Position numbers and translations under genes: made by a program
Part shown: positions 17,278-24,537 of the stretch, piece by piece
Layout: each line of letters starts with the position of its first letter
Numbering within the stretch: the stretch's first letter is position 1
Assembly (NCBI GenBank): GCA_030065055.1
Contig: JASJDS010000105.1
Span: 1 to 64,000 of the forward strand
Direction of reading: 5' to 3'
Source: Calothrix sp. MO_192.B10
GTDB lineage: Bacteria; Cyanobacteriota; Cyanobacteriia; Cyanobacteriales; Nostocaceae
Length of the DNA: 64,000 nucleotides
Notes under the pieces: model-generated
Seen by the model: only the letters and a program-made list of their open reading frames with translations
Told to the model about the DNA's origin: nothing
The model's database searches: none

Positions 17278-17483
17278 TAAGTAAGTCGGCGTAAAAAATT
17301 CAAGGTATGTCATTGCGTAAAGCCTGCGGCATAGCTTCGCTTAGAGCGCAGCTCCTCTGAAAGAGGCGTGGAACGAAGTGAAACGTAGACACGAAGTGGC
17401 TTCTCGAAGAGTAGCAATCCCAAGGGTTTTGTGCTAGTTTACATTCTGTTACATAGTGATGTTTATTTGTGCCGACTTACTTA
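17278..17483. mobile_element. MITE with TAAGTAAGTCGGC terminal inverted repeats (206 bp)
   Basis: The left end TAAGTAAGTCGGC at 17278-17290 is exactly inverted at 17471-17483, and similarity continues inward (GTAAAAAA against the complement of TTTATTTGT). The interior has no frame and includes the CACGAAGTGGCTTCTCGAAG block seen in several repeats. TA at the outer edge would fit a Tc1/mariner-IS630-type target duplication. It lies in the 421-base gap between rtcB and the methyltransferase gene; nothing else is seen there. Confidence 0.7.
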
Positions 17484-17556
17484 GAGAAACGAGTATATAT
17501 TTCAGAAATAGATTAAAATTTGTAAAGTTAGAATCATAAATAGTTATAAAAATGCT

Positions 17557-18456
17557 ATGGAAGTTGGTAAAAATACAATCTGGGAGCGTTTTTTATCCCC
17601 CGTCATTGGTTCGTTGATAGATAATGAGAGATTACGCCGTTATGCTGATAGTGTGGATTGGGAGAAACAAAGCGATCGCTTCCGTAGGGATGATGTAGTA
17701 ATTCCAGCATACTACAGCAGTCAAAACTTTCACGGTATTAGTGGGGGATATCTCAATTACAATGCAGCAATTACCTACGACCCTATTACCCAGTATGTAA
17801 CACCACCCAATGAAACTTGGGTGCGTCAGGAATTAATAGATGCCATTCGAGTTAAACCTAGGCGTATACTTGATTTGGGTTGTGGTACAGCTTCTACTAC
17901 CCTGATGTTAAAGCAGGCTTTTCCCCAAGCAGAAGTCATTGGCTTAGATTTATCGCCATATATGTTAGTTAGAGCTGCTCATAAGGCAGAAAGTACTGGT
18001 TTAGATATAAAATTCAGCCATGGAAAGGCAGAAGCAACAGGCTTCCCAGCAAATAACTTTGATTTAGTCACCGCCTCCTTATTATTCCATGAAATCCCAG
18101 TAACCATTTCCCAAGCAATTTTACAAGAAAGTTTTCGTCTGCTACGGGTGGGTGGACAAGTATTAGTTCTAGATGGTAATCAGAAGGTACTACGCCAGTT
18201 AGAATGGCTCAATGACATTTTTGAAGAGCCTTATATTCGTGAATATGGTGCAGGTAGTGTTGATGCTGAGATGGGTGCAGCAGGTTTTACCGCAGTAAAC
18301 ACCAAAAATGTGTGGTGGGTACATCAGATAACAACTGGTATCAAGCCAATTTCTGCGGCAGATATGACAAATCATAGTAATATCAGACAATATGAGCCTA
18401 CTGCTCAAGAGGATTTACAGATTTTTCCATCCCCAGCTTTTGACACCACAGCATGA
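17557..18456 (+). CDS. Class I SAM-dependent methyltransferase
   Basis: 299 residues with a Rossmann methyltransferase core: motif I ILDLGCGTAST (about 106-116), the acidic turn VIGLDLSPYM, motif II FDLVTASLLFHEIP, motif III LLRVGGQVLVLDG. It resembles UbiE/COQ5-like enzymes in the core, but the 100-residue N-terminal extension differs. Substrate unknown. Its stop overlaps the start of the HAD gene (ATGA at 18453-18456), so the two are translationally coupled. Confidence 0.85.
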   Translation: MEVGKNTIWERFLSPVIGSLIDNERLRRYADSVDWEKQSDRFRRDDVVIPAYYSSQNFHGISGGYLNYNAAITYDPITQYVTPPNETWVRQELIDAIRVKPRRILDLGCGTASTTLMLKQAFPQAEVIGLDLSPYMLVRAAHKAESTGLDIKFSHGKAEATGFPANNFDLVTASLLFHEIPVTISQAILQESFRLLRVGGQVLVLDGNQKVLRQLEWLNDIFEEPYIREYGAGSVDAEMGAAGFTAVNTKNVWWVHQITTGIKPISAADMTNHSNIRQYEPTAQEDLQIFPSPAFDTTA

Positions 18457-19160
18457 GTTTAAAGGCAGTTCTATTTGATTTTAACGGCATTATGATTAAC
18501 GATGAGTCAATTCACCAAAGACTCATAGAAGAGATTTTGCTGTCCGAAAACTTGGTATTAAAGCCGGGTGAGTATGAAGAAATTTGTTTGGGACGTAGCG
18601 ATCGCGCCTGTCTGCGAGATATATTAAATAGTCGTGGTCGTGTTGTCAGTGAGGATGATTTAACTGGGCTACTTGTACGTAAAGCACAAAGTTATGCTGT
18701 GGAACTAGAGAAGTTAGAAAAGCTACCTTTGTATCCAGGTTTGGAGGATTTAATATTCCAAATACGTTCTCGTGACATCAAACTAGGGATAGTCAGTGGT
18801 GCTATTCGACAAGAAATAGAACTAGTGCTGGAGCGTAGCAAATTAGCAGAAGTTTTCTCGGTGATAGTAAGCGGAGATGATATTACCACCAGTAAGCCTG
18901 AACCTGATGGCTATAAATTAGCGGTGCAGCTTCTCAATCAAAAACATCCCCAACTAAACTTACAAGCCAAAGACTGTCTAGCCATAGAAGATACTCCATC
19001 TGGAATTACAGCAGCAAAACGGGCAGGAATGCAAGTAGTTGGTGTTGCCAATACCTATCCTTTTCATATGCTGCAAAGACAGGCAAACTGGACTATCGAC
19101 TATTTCACCGATTTGGAGTTGGAACGGGTACAGGAAGTTTGCTTACAGCTGGAGGCTTGA
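18453..19160 (+). CDS. HAD-family hydrolase (beta-phosphoglucomutase/CbbY-like), Asp-to-Asn variant
   Basis: 235 residues with the HAD subfamily I pattern: motif I FDFNGIM (nucleophile D9), motif II IVSGA, motif III SKPEPDGY, motif IV IEDTPSGI. An alpha-helical cap lies between residues 15 and 90. Motif I normally reads DxD; here the second Asp, the usual acid/base, is N11. That substitution may slow ordinary phosphatase or mutase chemistry or mark a subgroup with different substrates. It is coupled to the methyltransferase by a 4-base overlap and ends 62 bases before tRNA-Ala. Confidence 0.85.
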   Translation: MSLKAVLFDFNGIMINDESIHQRLIEEILLSENLVLKPGEYEEICLGRSDRACLRDILNSRGRVVSEDDLTGLLVRKAQSYAVELEKLEKLPLYPGLEDLIFQIRSRDIKLGIVSGAIRQEIELVLERSKLAEVFSVIVSGDDITTSKPEPDGYKLAVQLLNQKHPQLNLQAKDCLAIEDTPSGITAAKRAGMQVVGVANTYPFHMLQRQANWTIDYFTDLELERVQEVCLQLEA

Positions 19161-19222
19161 CGCTTTGGCTATGGCGAACAACTGCAATTAACTAGAGGGG
19201 AATGTTATAATTGTACCAGCCC

Positions 19223-19295
19223 GGGGAATTAGCTCATTTGGTAGAGTGCTGCGATCGCACCGCAGAGGTGAGGGGTTCAAATCCCCTATTCTCCA
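19223..19295 (+). tRNA. tRNA-Ala(CGC)
   Basis: 73 bases fold as a cloverleaf: acceptor GGGGAAT/ATTCTCC with the G3-U70 wobble that identifies alanine tRNA; D stem GCTC/GAGT with a GG-containing loop; anticodon stem CTGCG/CGCAG with a 7-base loop and anticodon CGC at 19256-19258; T stem AGGGG/CCCCT with loop TTCAAAT. The discriminator is A and CCA is not encoded. The GCGATCGC palindrome (19251-19258) overlaps the anticodon stem and anticodon. Confidence 0.95.
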
Positions 19296-19361
19296 TTTCA
19301 CTCAAACCCTTGCTGTACAAGGCTTTTTCGCCTTTGTCTGCTCTCAGATATGATGCTTGTT

Positions 19362-19520
19362 TTTTGACACTCCCCATGGGTAGAACGCAGGGGATTCTAG
19401 CTTCACAGACGTTTCTTGCTTCGGCAGGTCTTGCGACGCTTACGGGTTCGCCAGTTGCCTACGGCGGGAAACCCGCCTACAGCACTGGACTCACCAACCG
19501 AAGTAGAGGATACATCTCGA
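19362..19520. mobile_element. Possible IS200/IS605-type element end or derived palindromic remnant
   Basis: After the tRNA lies TTGACACTCCCC, a gap and GGGGATTCT, followed by a GC-rich stretch with GGCGGGAAACCCGCC. This layout resembles the non-coding ends that follow tnpB genes of IS200/IS605-type elements in cyanobacteria. No transposase frame is present, so it would be a solo end. The rest of 19296-19930 holds only a GAGGCTCCTGCCTC-type palindrome at 19705-19760. Confidence 0.35.
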
Positions 19521-19930
19521 CTATCGGTGCGTATAAGTTTTTCTTGTGCCTACAAAATTGAATAATTTAGCACGCTAGATACCGAAGAACCGTAACTGTA
19601 GTATTGGACTTTGGACAAAAATAACTGATTCGCGAGTAATCCGATACTGTTGGCGAATTAATGAATGGTCTAGCCCCTCATTTCTCGTGACTTGCCTCTG
19701 GCAAGGAATGCAGCGATTGAGGCTCCTGCCTCAAATCCTGGCTGGAGGCGGGAGCCTCTAAAGAGTGCATTTCCAGGCTGGAGGTGTGGAAACGAGAGAG
19801 ACACTCTGTGTAATTGTTCCACTAACTCAGTCGATAACATGATTAACCTTAGTGTTGACTGATTTGATATCCATTTTAACTGGTTATAATGGTGTAAAAA
19901 TATGAAAAATACACACCTCATAGGAGAAAA

Positions 19931-20179
19931 ATGCCAGCCATTGTCAAACTACAACTCTCCTTAGAAGTTTTAGCAGAGGCAATCTGTTCCCTGAGTTTAG
20001 AAGAAAAGCGTCAACTTCAAGAGATAATAGAGCAACAAATTTTTGCAGCAGAAGAAGCTTTATACGAAGATGATGGAGAAACGCAGGCAGAAATTCAAGC
20101 AGTTCGTGCTGAGTATGCAGCTGGTGAGTCCATGACTATGGATGAATATCTTGCTAAACGCTCAAATCGAGCATCATGA
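19931..20179 (+). CDS. Antitoxin of a RelE/ParE-type toxin-antitoxin pair
   Basis: 82 residues, acidic, with helices LSLEEKRQLQEIIEQQIF and a C-terminal MTMDEYLAKR tail typical of small cyanobacterial antitoxins that wrap RelE toxins. A clear ribosome site (AGGAG) precedes the ATG. The stop overlaps the toxin ATG by four bases (ATGA at 20176-20179). The family is inferred mainly from its partner. Confidence 0.8.
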   Translation: MPAIVKLQLSLEVLAEAICSLSLEEKRQLQEIIEQQIFAAEEALYEDDGETQAEIQAVRAEYAAGESMTMDEYLAKRSNRAS

Positions 20180-20439
20180 GTTACACTGTCATTATTTCAA
20201 AATCAGTACAAAAGCAGATTGACAACTTGCCAAATGATGTGGTTCAGCGTGTGATTGAGAAAATTCAAAATCTTGCTTCCCAACCTCGTCCTGATGGAGT
20301 TGTCAAATTAAAAGGTTCTGATAACGAGTATCGTATCCGGGTTGGTGATTATAGAATTCGTTACGAGATTGATGATGAAAGTCAACTCGTGCAGCTTTTG
20401 CAGTGCAAGCATCGGAAAGATGTTTATAGAAAAAGCTAG
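20176..20439 (+). CDS. RelE/ParE-family toxin
   Basis: 87 residues with the RelE fold signature: SKSVQKQIDNLPNDV, then LKGSDNEYRIRVGDYRIRYEI and the closing VLLxxxHRKDVY-like segment (QCKHRKDVYRK). The basic residues R at about 56-62 and the terminal HRKDVYR are those used by RelE-type ribosome-dependent mRNA endonucleases. Length is normal and no break is seen, so the pair is probably active. Confidence 0.88.
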   Translation: MSYTVIISKSVQKQIDNLPNDVVQRVIEKIQNLASQPRPDGVVKLKGSDNEYRIRVGDYRIRYEIDDESQLVQLLQCKHRKDVYRKS

Positions 20440-20509
20440 TTGAGACCCAATTTCCCCATATTTACAGCAGATTGCAAGTGAAATCCCTCAGAATTAATGG
20501 GACAGAGCA

Positions 20510-22441
20510 CTAGTAATTACACCGCCAAATTTTAATTGCCCCATCATTACTACTACTAACAATAGTTTTGCCGTTGGAACTAATGGCAAGGGAGTGAATT
20601 AACTCTAAATGCCCGGTGAGGGTATCAATTAGTTGTCCAGTCTCCAGGTTCCACAATTTAATTGTCTTGTCACGGCTACCACTAACCAGTAAATCTCCTT
20701 GAGGGCTAATTACTATTGCTGTTACCCAATCTGTATGTCCCATGAAGGAATGAACCAGGTTTCCAGTTGCTAGATGCCAAAATTGAATGGTTTGATCACG
20801 ACTGGCACTAGCGATCGCTTGACCATCTGGACTAATAGCAACACCATATACCCAATCCTGATGTCCAGTAAATGTACGTATAAGCTTACCATTTAATAAG
20901 TTCCAAACTTTCACCGTATTATCGCGGCTGCCACTAACTAGGGTTTGACCATCCCGACTAATGGCAAGACTAGAAATGGAGTTAGTGTGTCCTTTAAGAC
21001 AGCGAGTGGATTGTAGTAGGGGTAATTTCCACAACTTAATTGTGTTATCGCGACTACCACTAGCTAGGGTTTGTCCATCGGGGCTGAAGGCAATGGCATA
21101 GACTGAGTCACTATGGGCTTTCTGACTACGAATAACTGTGCTACCCCGCCAATCCCAAATTTTGATGTTTTTGTCTAAACTACCACTGGCTAAGGTTTGA
21201 CCATCACGACTAAAAGCAATGCCAGTAAACCAGGTTCCTTCCCGTTTAAATAACCCTGATGGTGAGGTGAGGGTATTTACCAAGCTACCTTTATCCAACT
21301 GCCAAATTTTAATGGTATTATCATCGCTGCCACTAGCTAGGGTTTCACCATCAGGACTGATAGCCACAGAGCGAACTGCGGCTGTATGGCTGGTGAGGGT
21401 ATGAATGCATTGCCAAGTTTGCCAAGCTTGGGTAGGTGGAGAAGAGGGGTATTGGGGCTGGGGCGGAGGATTGTTGATGATTGTGGCAGGAATTGAGGAT
21501 GATGAGTTGGATGTAGTGACGGTGGGAGTTGAAGATGGGCTGCTGCTGGATTCTATATCTACTAATACCTCATCTACAGATTGATAGCGATCGCTAACTT
21601 TGTCTTGGAGTAGTTTATCTAAAATTGACCCCAGCTTACTACTAACAGAACCCCCTGTGTTTTGCAGATGTTCTTGCCATAACCACCGAGATTCCCAAGG
21701 GCTATATAGGCTGGTGGGGTGTAAGCCGGTGAGTAAGTGTACGCAAGTAGCACCCAAGGCATAGAGATCGCTGGCTTTATATGCTTCCCCAAAGCGAATC
21801 TGTTCATCTGGGGCATATCCCGGCGTACCTGCCATAGTACCCCTATTACCGGAAAGTACTGTACCGCTGGCTTGTTTTGATACTCCAAAATCAATTAATA
21901 CCAAAGCGCGATCGCTTTGACGAAGAATAATATTTTCTGGCTTAATATCTCGGTGAATTACACTATGTTCGTGGATATATTTTAATACTGGTAGTAAATC
22001 TGTCAAAACCTGCCAAATTTGGCTTTCACCATAAACTCCGTACCTGGCTAATTCTTGCAATAAATTTTCCCCATCCACAAACTCCTGTACTAAATACAGG
22101 CGTTTGTCTTGTTCAAAATAAGCCAACATTCCTGGAATGCGTGAATGCTTTCCTAATTCATATAATCTAACTGCCTCTTGGCTAAATAATTCGATGGCTT
22201 TTGTTAAGGCTTGGGAATTACCTTGAATTTCTGGTGCAGGTAAAAATTGCTTGATTACACAAGATTCATTCATCCTATCTCCATCGATGGCACGATAGGT
22301 TCTCCCAAAGCCACCTGCACCTAATTGACTCAAGGCACGATATCTTTCTTTTAATAACAGTTTAGAACCACAACTGAGACAAAAATTAGCATCAGGAGGA
22401 TTTTGGGGTTTGCTGCAAAGGGGATTGAAACAGTAGCTCAT
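20510..22441 (-). CDS. Ser/Thr protein kinase with Cys motif and seven WD40 repeats
   Basis: 643 residues from the ATG at 22441. A start 66 bases further upstream would translate a GGAACAG repeat run and is rejected. The N-terminus has C4, C9, C21, C24 (the four-Cys motif of cyanobacterial kinases such as SpkB). The kinase domain at 34-310 is complete: GAGGFG, K64, HRDIKPEN (163-170), DFG (184-186). A Pro/Ser-rich linker (about 310-365) leads to seven WD40 repeats, each with SGSxDxTIKxW-type ends, enough for one propeller. No membrane helix, so it is cytoplasmic. Partner unknown. The 3' end abuts a GTCCCATTAATT-type repeat end (20489-20512). Confidence 0.92.
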   Translation of the reverse strand: MSYCFNPLCSKPQNPPDANFCLSCGSKLLLKERYRALSQLGAGGFGRTYRAIDGDRMNESCVIKQFLPAPEIQGNSQALTKAIELFSQEAVRLYELGKHSRIPGMLAYFEQDKRLYLVQEFVDGENLLQELARYGVYGESQIWQVLTDLLPVLKYIHEHSVIHRDIKPENIILRQSDRALVLIDFGVSKQASGTVLSGNRGTMAGTPGYAPDEQIRFGEAYKASDLYALGATCVHLLTGLHPTSLYSPWESRWLWQEHLQNTGGSVSSKLGSILDKLLQDKVSDRYQSVDEVLVDIESSSSPSSTPTVTTSNSSSSIPATIINNPPPQPQYPSSPPTQAWQTWQCIHTLTSHTAAVRSVAISPDGETLASGSDDNTIKIWQLDKGSLVNTLTSPSGLFKREGTWFTGIAFSRDGQTLASGSLDKNIKIWDWRGSTVIRSQKAHSDSVYAIAFSPDGQTLASGSRDNTIKLWKLPLLQSTRCLKGHTNSISSLAISRDGQTLVSGSRDNTVKVWNLLNGKLIRTFTGHQDWVYGVAISPDGQAIASASRDQTIQFWHLATGNLVHSFMGHTDWVTAIVISPQGDLLVSGSRDKTIKLWNLETGQLIDTLTGHLELIHSLAISSNGKTIVSSSNDGAIKIWRCNY

Positions 22442-22451
22442 GCTATGTAGG

Positions 22452-22492
22452 GGAAGGGAACAGGGAACAGGGAACAGGGAACAGAAAGTGTA
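22452..22492. repeat. Short tandem heptamer repeat (GGGAACA)
   Basis: At least four consecutive GGGAACA units just upstream of the WD40 kinase start. They form a typical cyanobacterial short tandem repeat and create a false N-terminal extension of the frame. Confidence 0.8.
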
Positions 22493-22662
22493 CTGAGTTC
22501 TGTTCAAAATTCAAATAGGAGTCCTATAGGATTATATTGATTCTTATTTGTTTACCTATAGATATTAAAGGGGGTTAGTATATTCCCGCCATGCTGTATA
22601 TAGATGAATTTGCTTTAATTATAAAATATTCAAAAATCAAATAGATATTAATGGTTCTATCC

Positions 22663-23169
22663 CTAAACTAATAAATCAATCACAATCAATAGCCATAAAA
22701 TTACTCCCACTATAATCCATGCAACTTCTCTACCCGTGAAAGATTCCTGAATTGGTAAATTTGGTTGTTGTTGTTCCCAGTAATAATTCATGGCTATTAA
22801 AACAGTAAGCAAAGGAATGGTAGTTAGTAATATAGATATTAATAGCCAAAAATTCGTGAATATTCCTAGTAAAATTAATATCCAATAAGTCAGATTTATT
22901 TGAAAAGGCGAAGGTTTATTTCGATATCCTTGCTCTTCCGCGATCGCAAAAGATTTTTGTGCTAAACTATATAAATAAAAAGGTAAAAATAAAGCACGAA
23001 ACCAAGCACTAATATTTAAAGTCTCCCTTGACTTAAACATTTTCCATTGCTTATGTGCCCAGGGAATTTGATATAACCCTACAGTAAAAATACACAATGT
23101 ACAAAATTTCCATACTGGCATGACCTTGGAAAATTGACCATCCCCCGAATTTTTAATTGACTGATTCAT
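22663..23169 (-). CDS. Small membrane protein, DUF4234-like
   Basis: 168 residues with about four hydrophobic segments (near 25-42, 60-80, 92-128 and 148-168). The segment LYQIPWAHKQWKMFK followed by ISAWFRALFLPFYLYSLAQ resembles the DUF4234 pattern, but I cannot confirm it. No catalytic motif. It is alone, with a Gly/Asn/Ser-poor polar N-terminus in the cytoplasm. Function unknown. Confidence 0.65.
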   Translation of the reverse strand: MNQSIKNSGDGQFSKVMPVWKFCTLCIFTVGLYQIPWAHKQWKMFKSRETLNISAWFRALFLPFYLYSLAQKSFAIAEEQGYRNKPSPFQINLTYWILILLGIFTNFWLLISILLTTIPLLTVLIAMNYYWEQQQPNLPIQESFTGREVAWIIVGVILWLLIVIDLLV

Positions 23170-23886
23170 GCTGTTTCATACATTGATTATTAATAATTAA
23201 ATCATTTATTTCCCTCTCAGTAGGCAGCTATTCACACATGGTAACTTTTTTGCTGAGATTTGAAAATAAAACTTATTGAAGAAGGAAGAAGGAAGAAGGA
23301 AGAAGGAAGAAGGTTCAATGTTCCTGAGGGATTCTGACCCCCAGTAATTGTAGACCAGTAAATCATAGATTTACTGGGGTTCCTAAACCCAGGTTGGGCA
23401 AGGCATTCATGGCTTACCTTAAAACTTATTTTTGACTCCTGCCTCCTGACTCCAGCATAGATGCCTTGCCCGTTGGCGTAGCCGCCCGCTCAAGGGCTAG
23501 GGCTGGTAAAATTTTAGCCTCTAATCAATCAGACTGCTTTACAAATCTTCATATTTTGAGTAAGTTAGAACATTTCCTGGAATTTACGGAAACAAAAAAC
23601 TGATCAAAACAGACATAGTTCAAAAGATTGCCCGTGAGAGTACCTGTTTGATTCTGTAATCCCTGCTAATCTGTTTGATATTAATGATGTAAATGAAAAA
23701 CTATCAATAGATATAGGAATCCGGTTTGATTGTTGAATAAAATTATGTACTTGTAGGGTGCTTTATGCTAACAGCGCTCCGCACGCCCGCCATATTACCT
23801 GATGGAGCCGTCTCTCAGGGATAACACACCCTACGTGTTTTAAGCGAAAGCGCAGGCTACGCCAACAAAAATCAAACAGTAATCCT
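23170..23886. other. Intergenic region with tandem repeat and palindromic element
   Basis: 23278-23313 is a GGAAGAA heptamer run (about five units). 23753-23834 is a palindromic element with ends GTAGGGTG and CACCCTAC, related to 55130-55236. The remaining bases (23340-23750) show no frame or RNA pattern that I recognise. Confidence 0.6.
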
Positions 23887-24420
23887 ATGTATATACTTAT
23901 GAATACTGAAATCAAATCTTCCCAGGGGAAACCAACACTACAATTGGGTGCCAAAATTCAAAGTGTTAGAGATATGCAAATTGCTTTGAATCACCAGCTA
24001 GCGCGATTGGATACAATATCGAAGTTTCCCCTACATACCCCTGTAACGGGCTACTTTGGGGAAGAAACTAAAAATGCAGTTAAGTATCTCCAGTGTCTGG
24101 CTTTTTTAAAGATAGATGGTATTGTTGGACAACAGACTTGGGCTTATTTATGTCATGGAGTAGCAAGTCTTCCCCAACATAGTCTTGGTAGTTGTGGTAG
24201 ACAGATTGTAGTCTTACAACAGTTACTCAAGGGGGAAGGCTATTACACAGGTATAGTTGACGGCATATTTGGTATGCAGACTGAAACAGCTATACGGAAA
24301 TTGCAAGCACAATACAATCTAAATGTTGATGGTACAATCACTGAGTCTACTTGGATGATTCTGAGTAGGTTAAATAGTCATGTTTATAGTTGTAGTGCTT
24401 TTGTGTTTGGTGGGTGTTAG
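23887..24420 (+). CDS. Peptidoglycan-binding domain protein (two PG_binding_1 repeats)
   Basis: 177 residues. Two three-helix peptidoglycan-binding repeats are visible: residues about 28-95 (VRDMQIALN, TGYFGEETKNAVKYLQ, DGIVGQQTW) and about 105-168 (GRQIVVLQQLL, DGIFGMQTETAIRKLQ, DGTITESTW). No catalytic domain follows, so it is a pure binding module. An ATG at 23899 (MNTEIK) is an equally good start. No signal peptide is obvious, which is odd for a cell-wall binder; relatives in cyanobacteria also lack one. Confidence 0.85.
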   Translation: MYILMNTEIKSSQGKPTLQLGAKIQSVRDMQIALNHQLARLDTISKFPLHTPVTGYFGEETKNAVKYLQCLAFLKIDGIVGQQTWAYLCHGVASLPQHSLGSCGRQIVVLQQLLKGEGYYTGIVDGIFGMQTETAIRKLQAQYNLNVDGTITESTWMILSRLNSHVYSCSAFVFGGC

Positions 24421-24537
24421 AAGAATTGTAGCACTACGTGCTAGGGAACAGGGAACTCTTAACAGGGAACAGCAGGCTGTCAAAAGGTTTCAGGATTTAG
24501 AAATGTCCGCGCCCTAAATGCGTAGTGCTATACTTGT

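Noticed and set aside
19211-19561. 116-codon plus-strand frame over the tRNA
   Set aside because: It reads through tRNA-Ala and an IS-end-like remnant; the tRNA fold is unambiguous and the frame has no protein-like pattern.
22442-22507. Upstream start for the WD40 kinase
   Set aside because: The extra 22 residues come from the GGAACAG repeat; the Cys motif normally lies right after the initiating Met.
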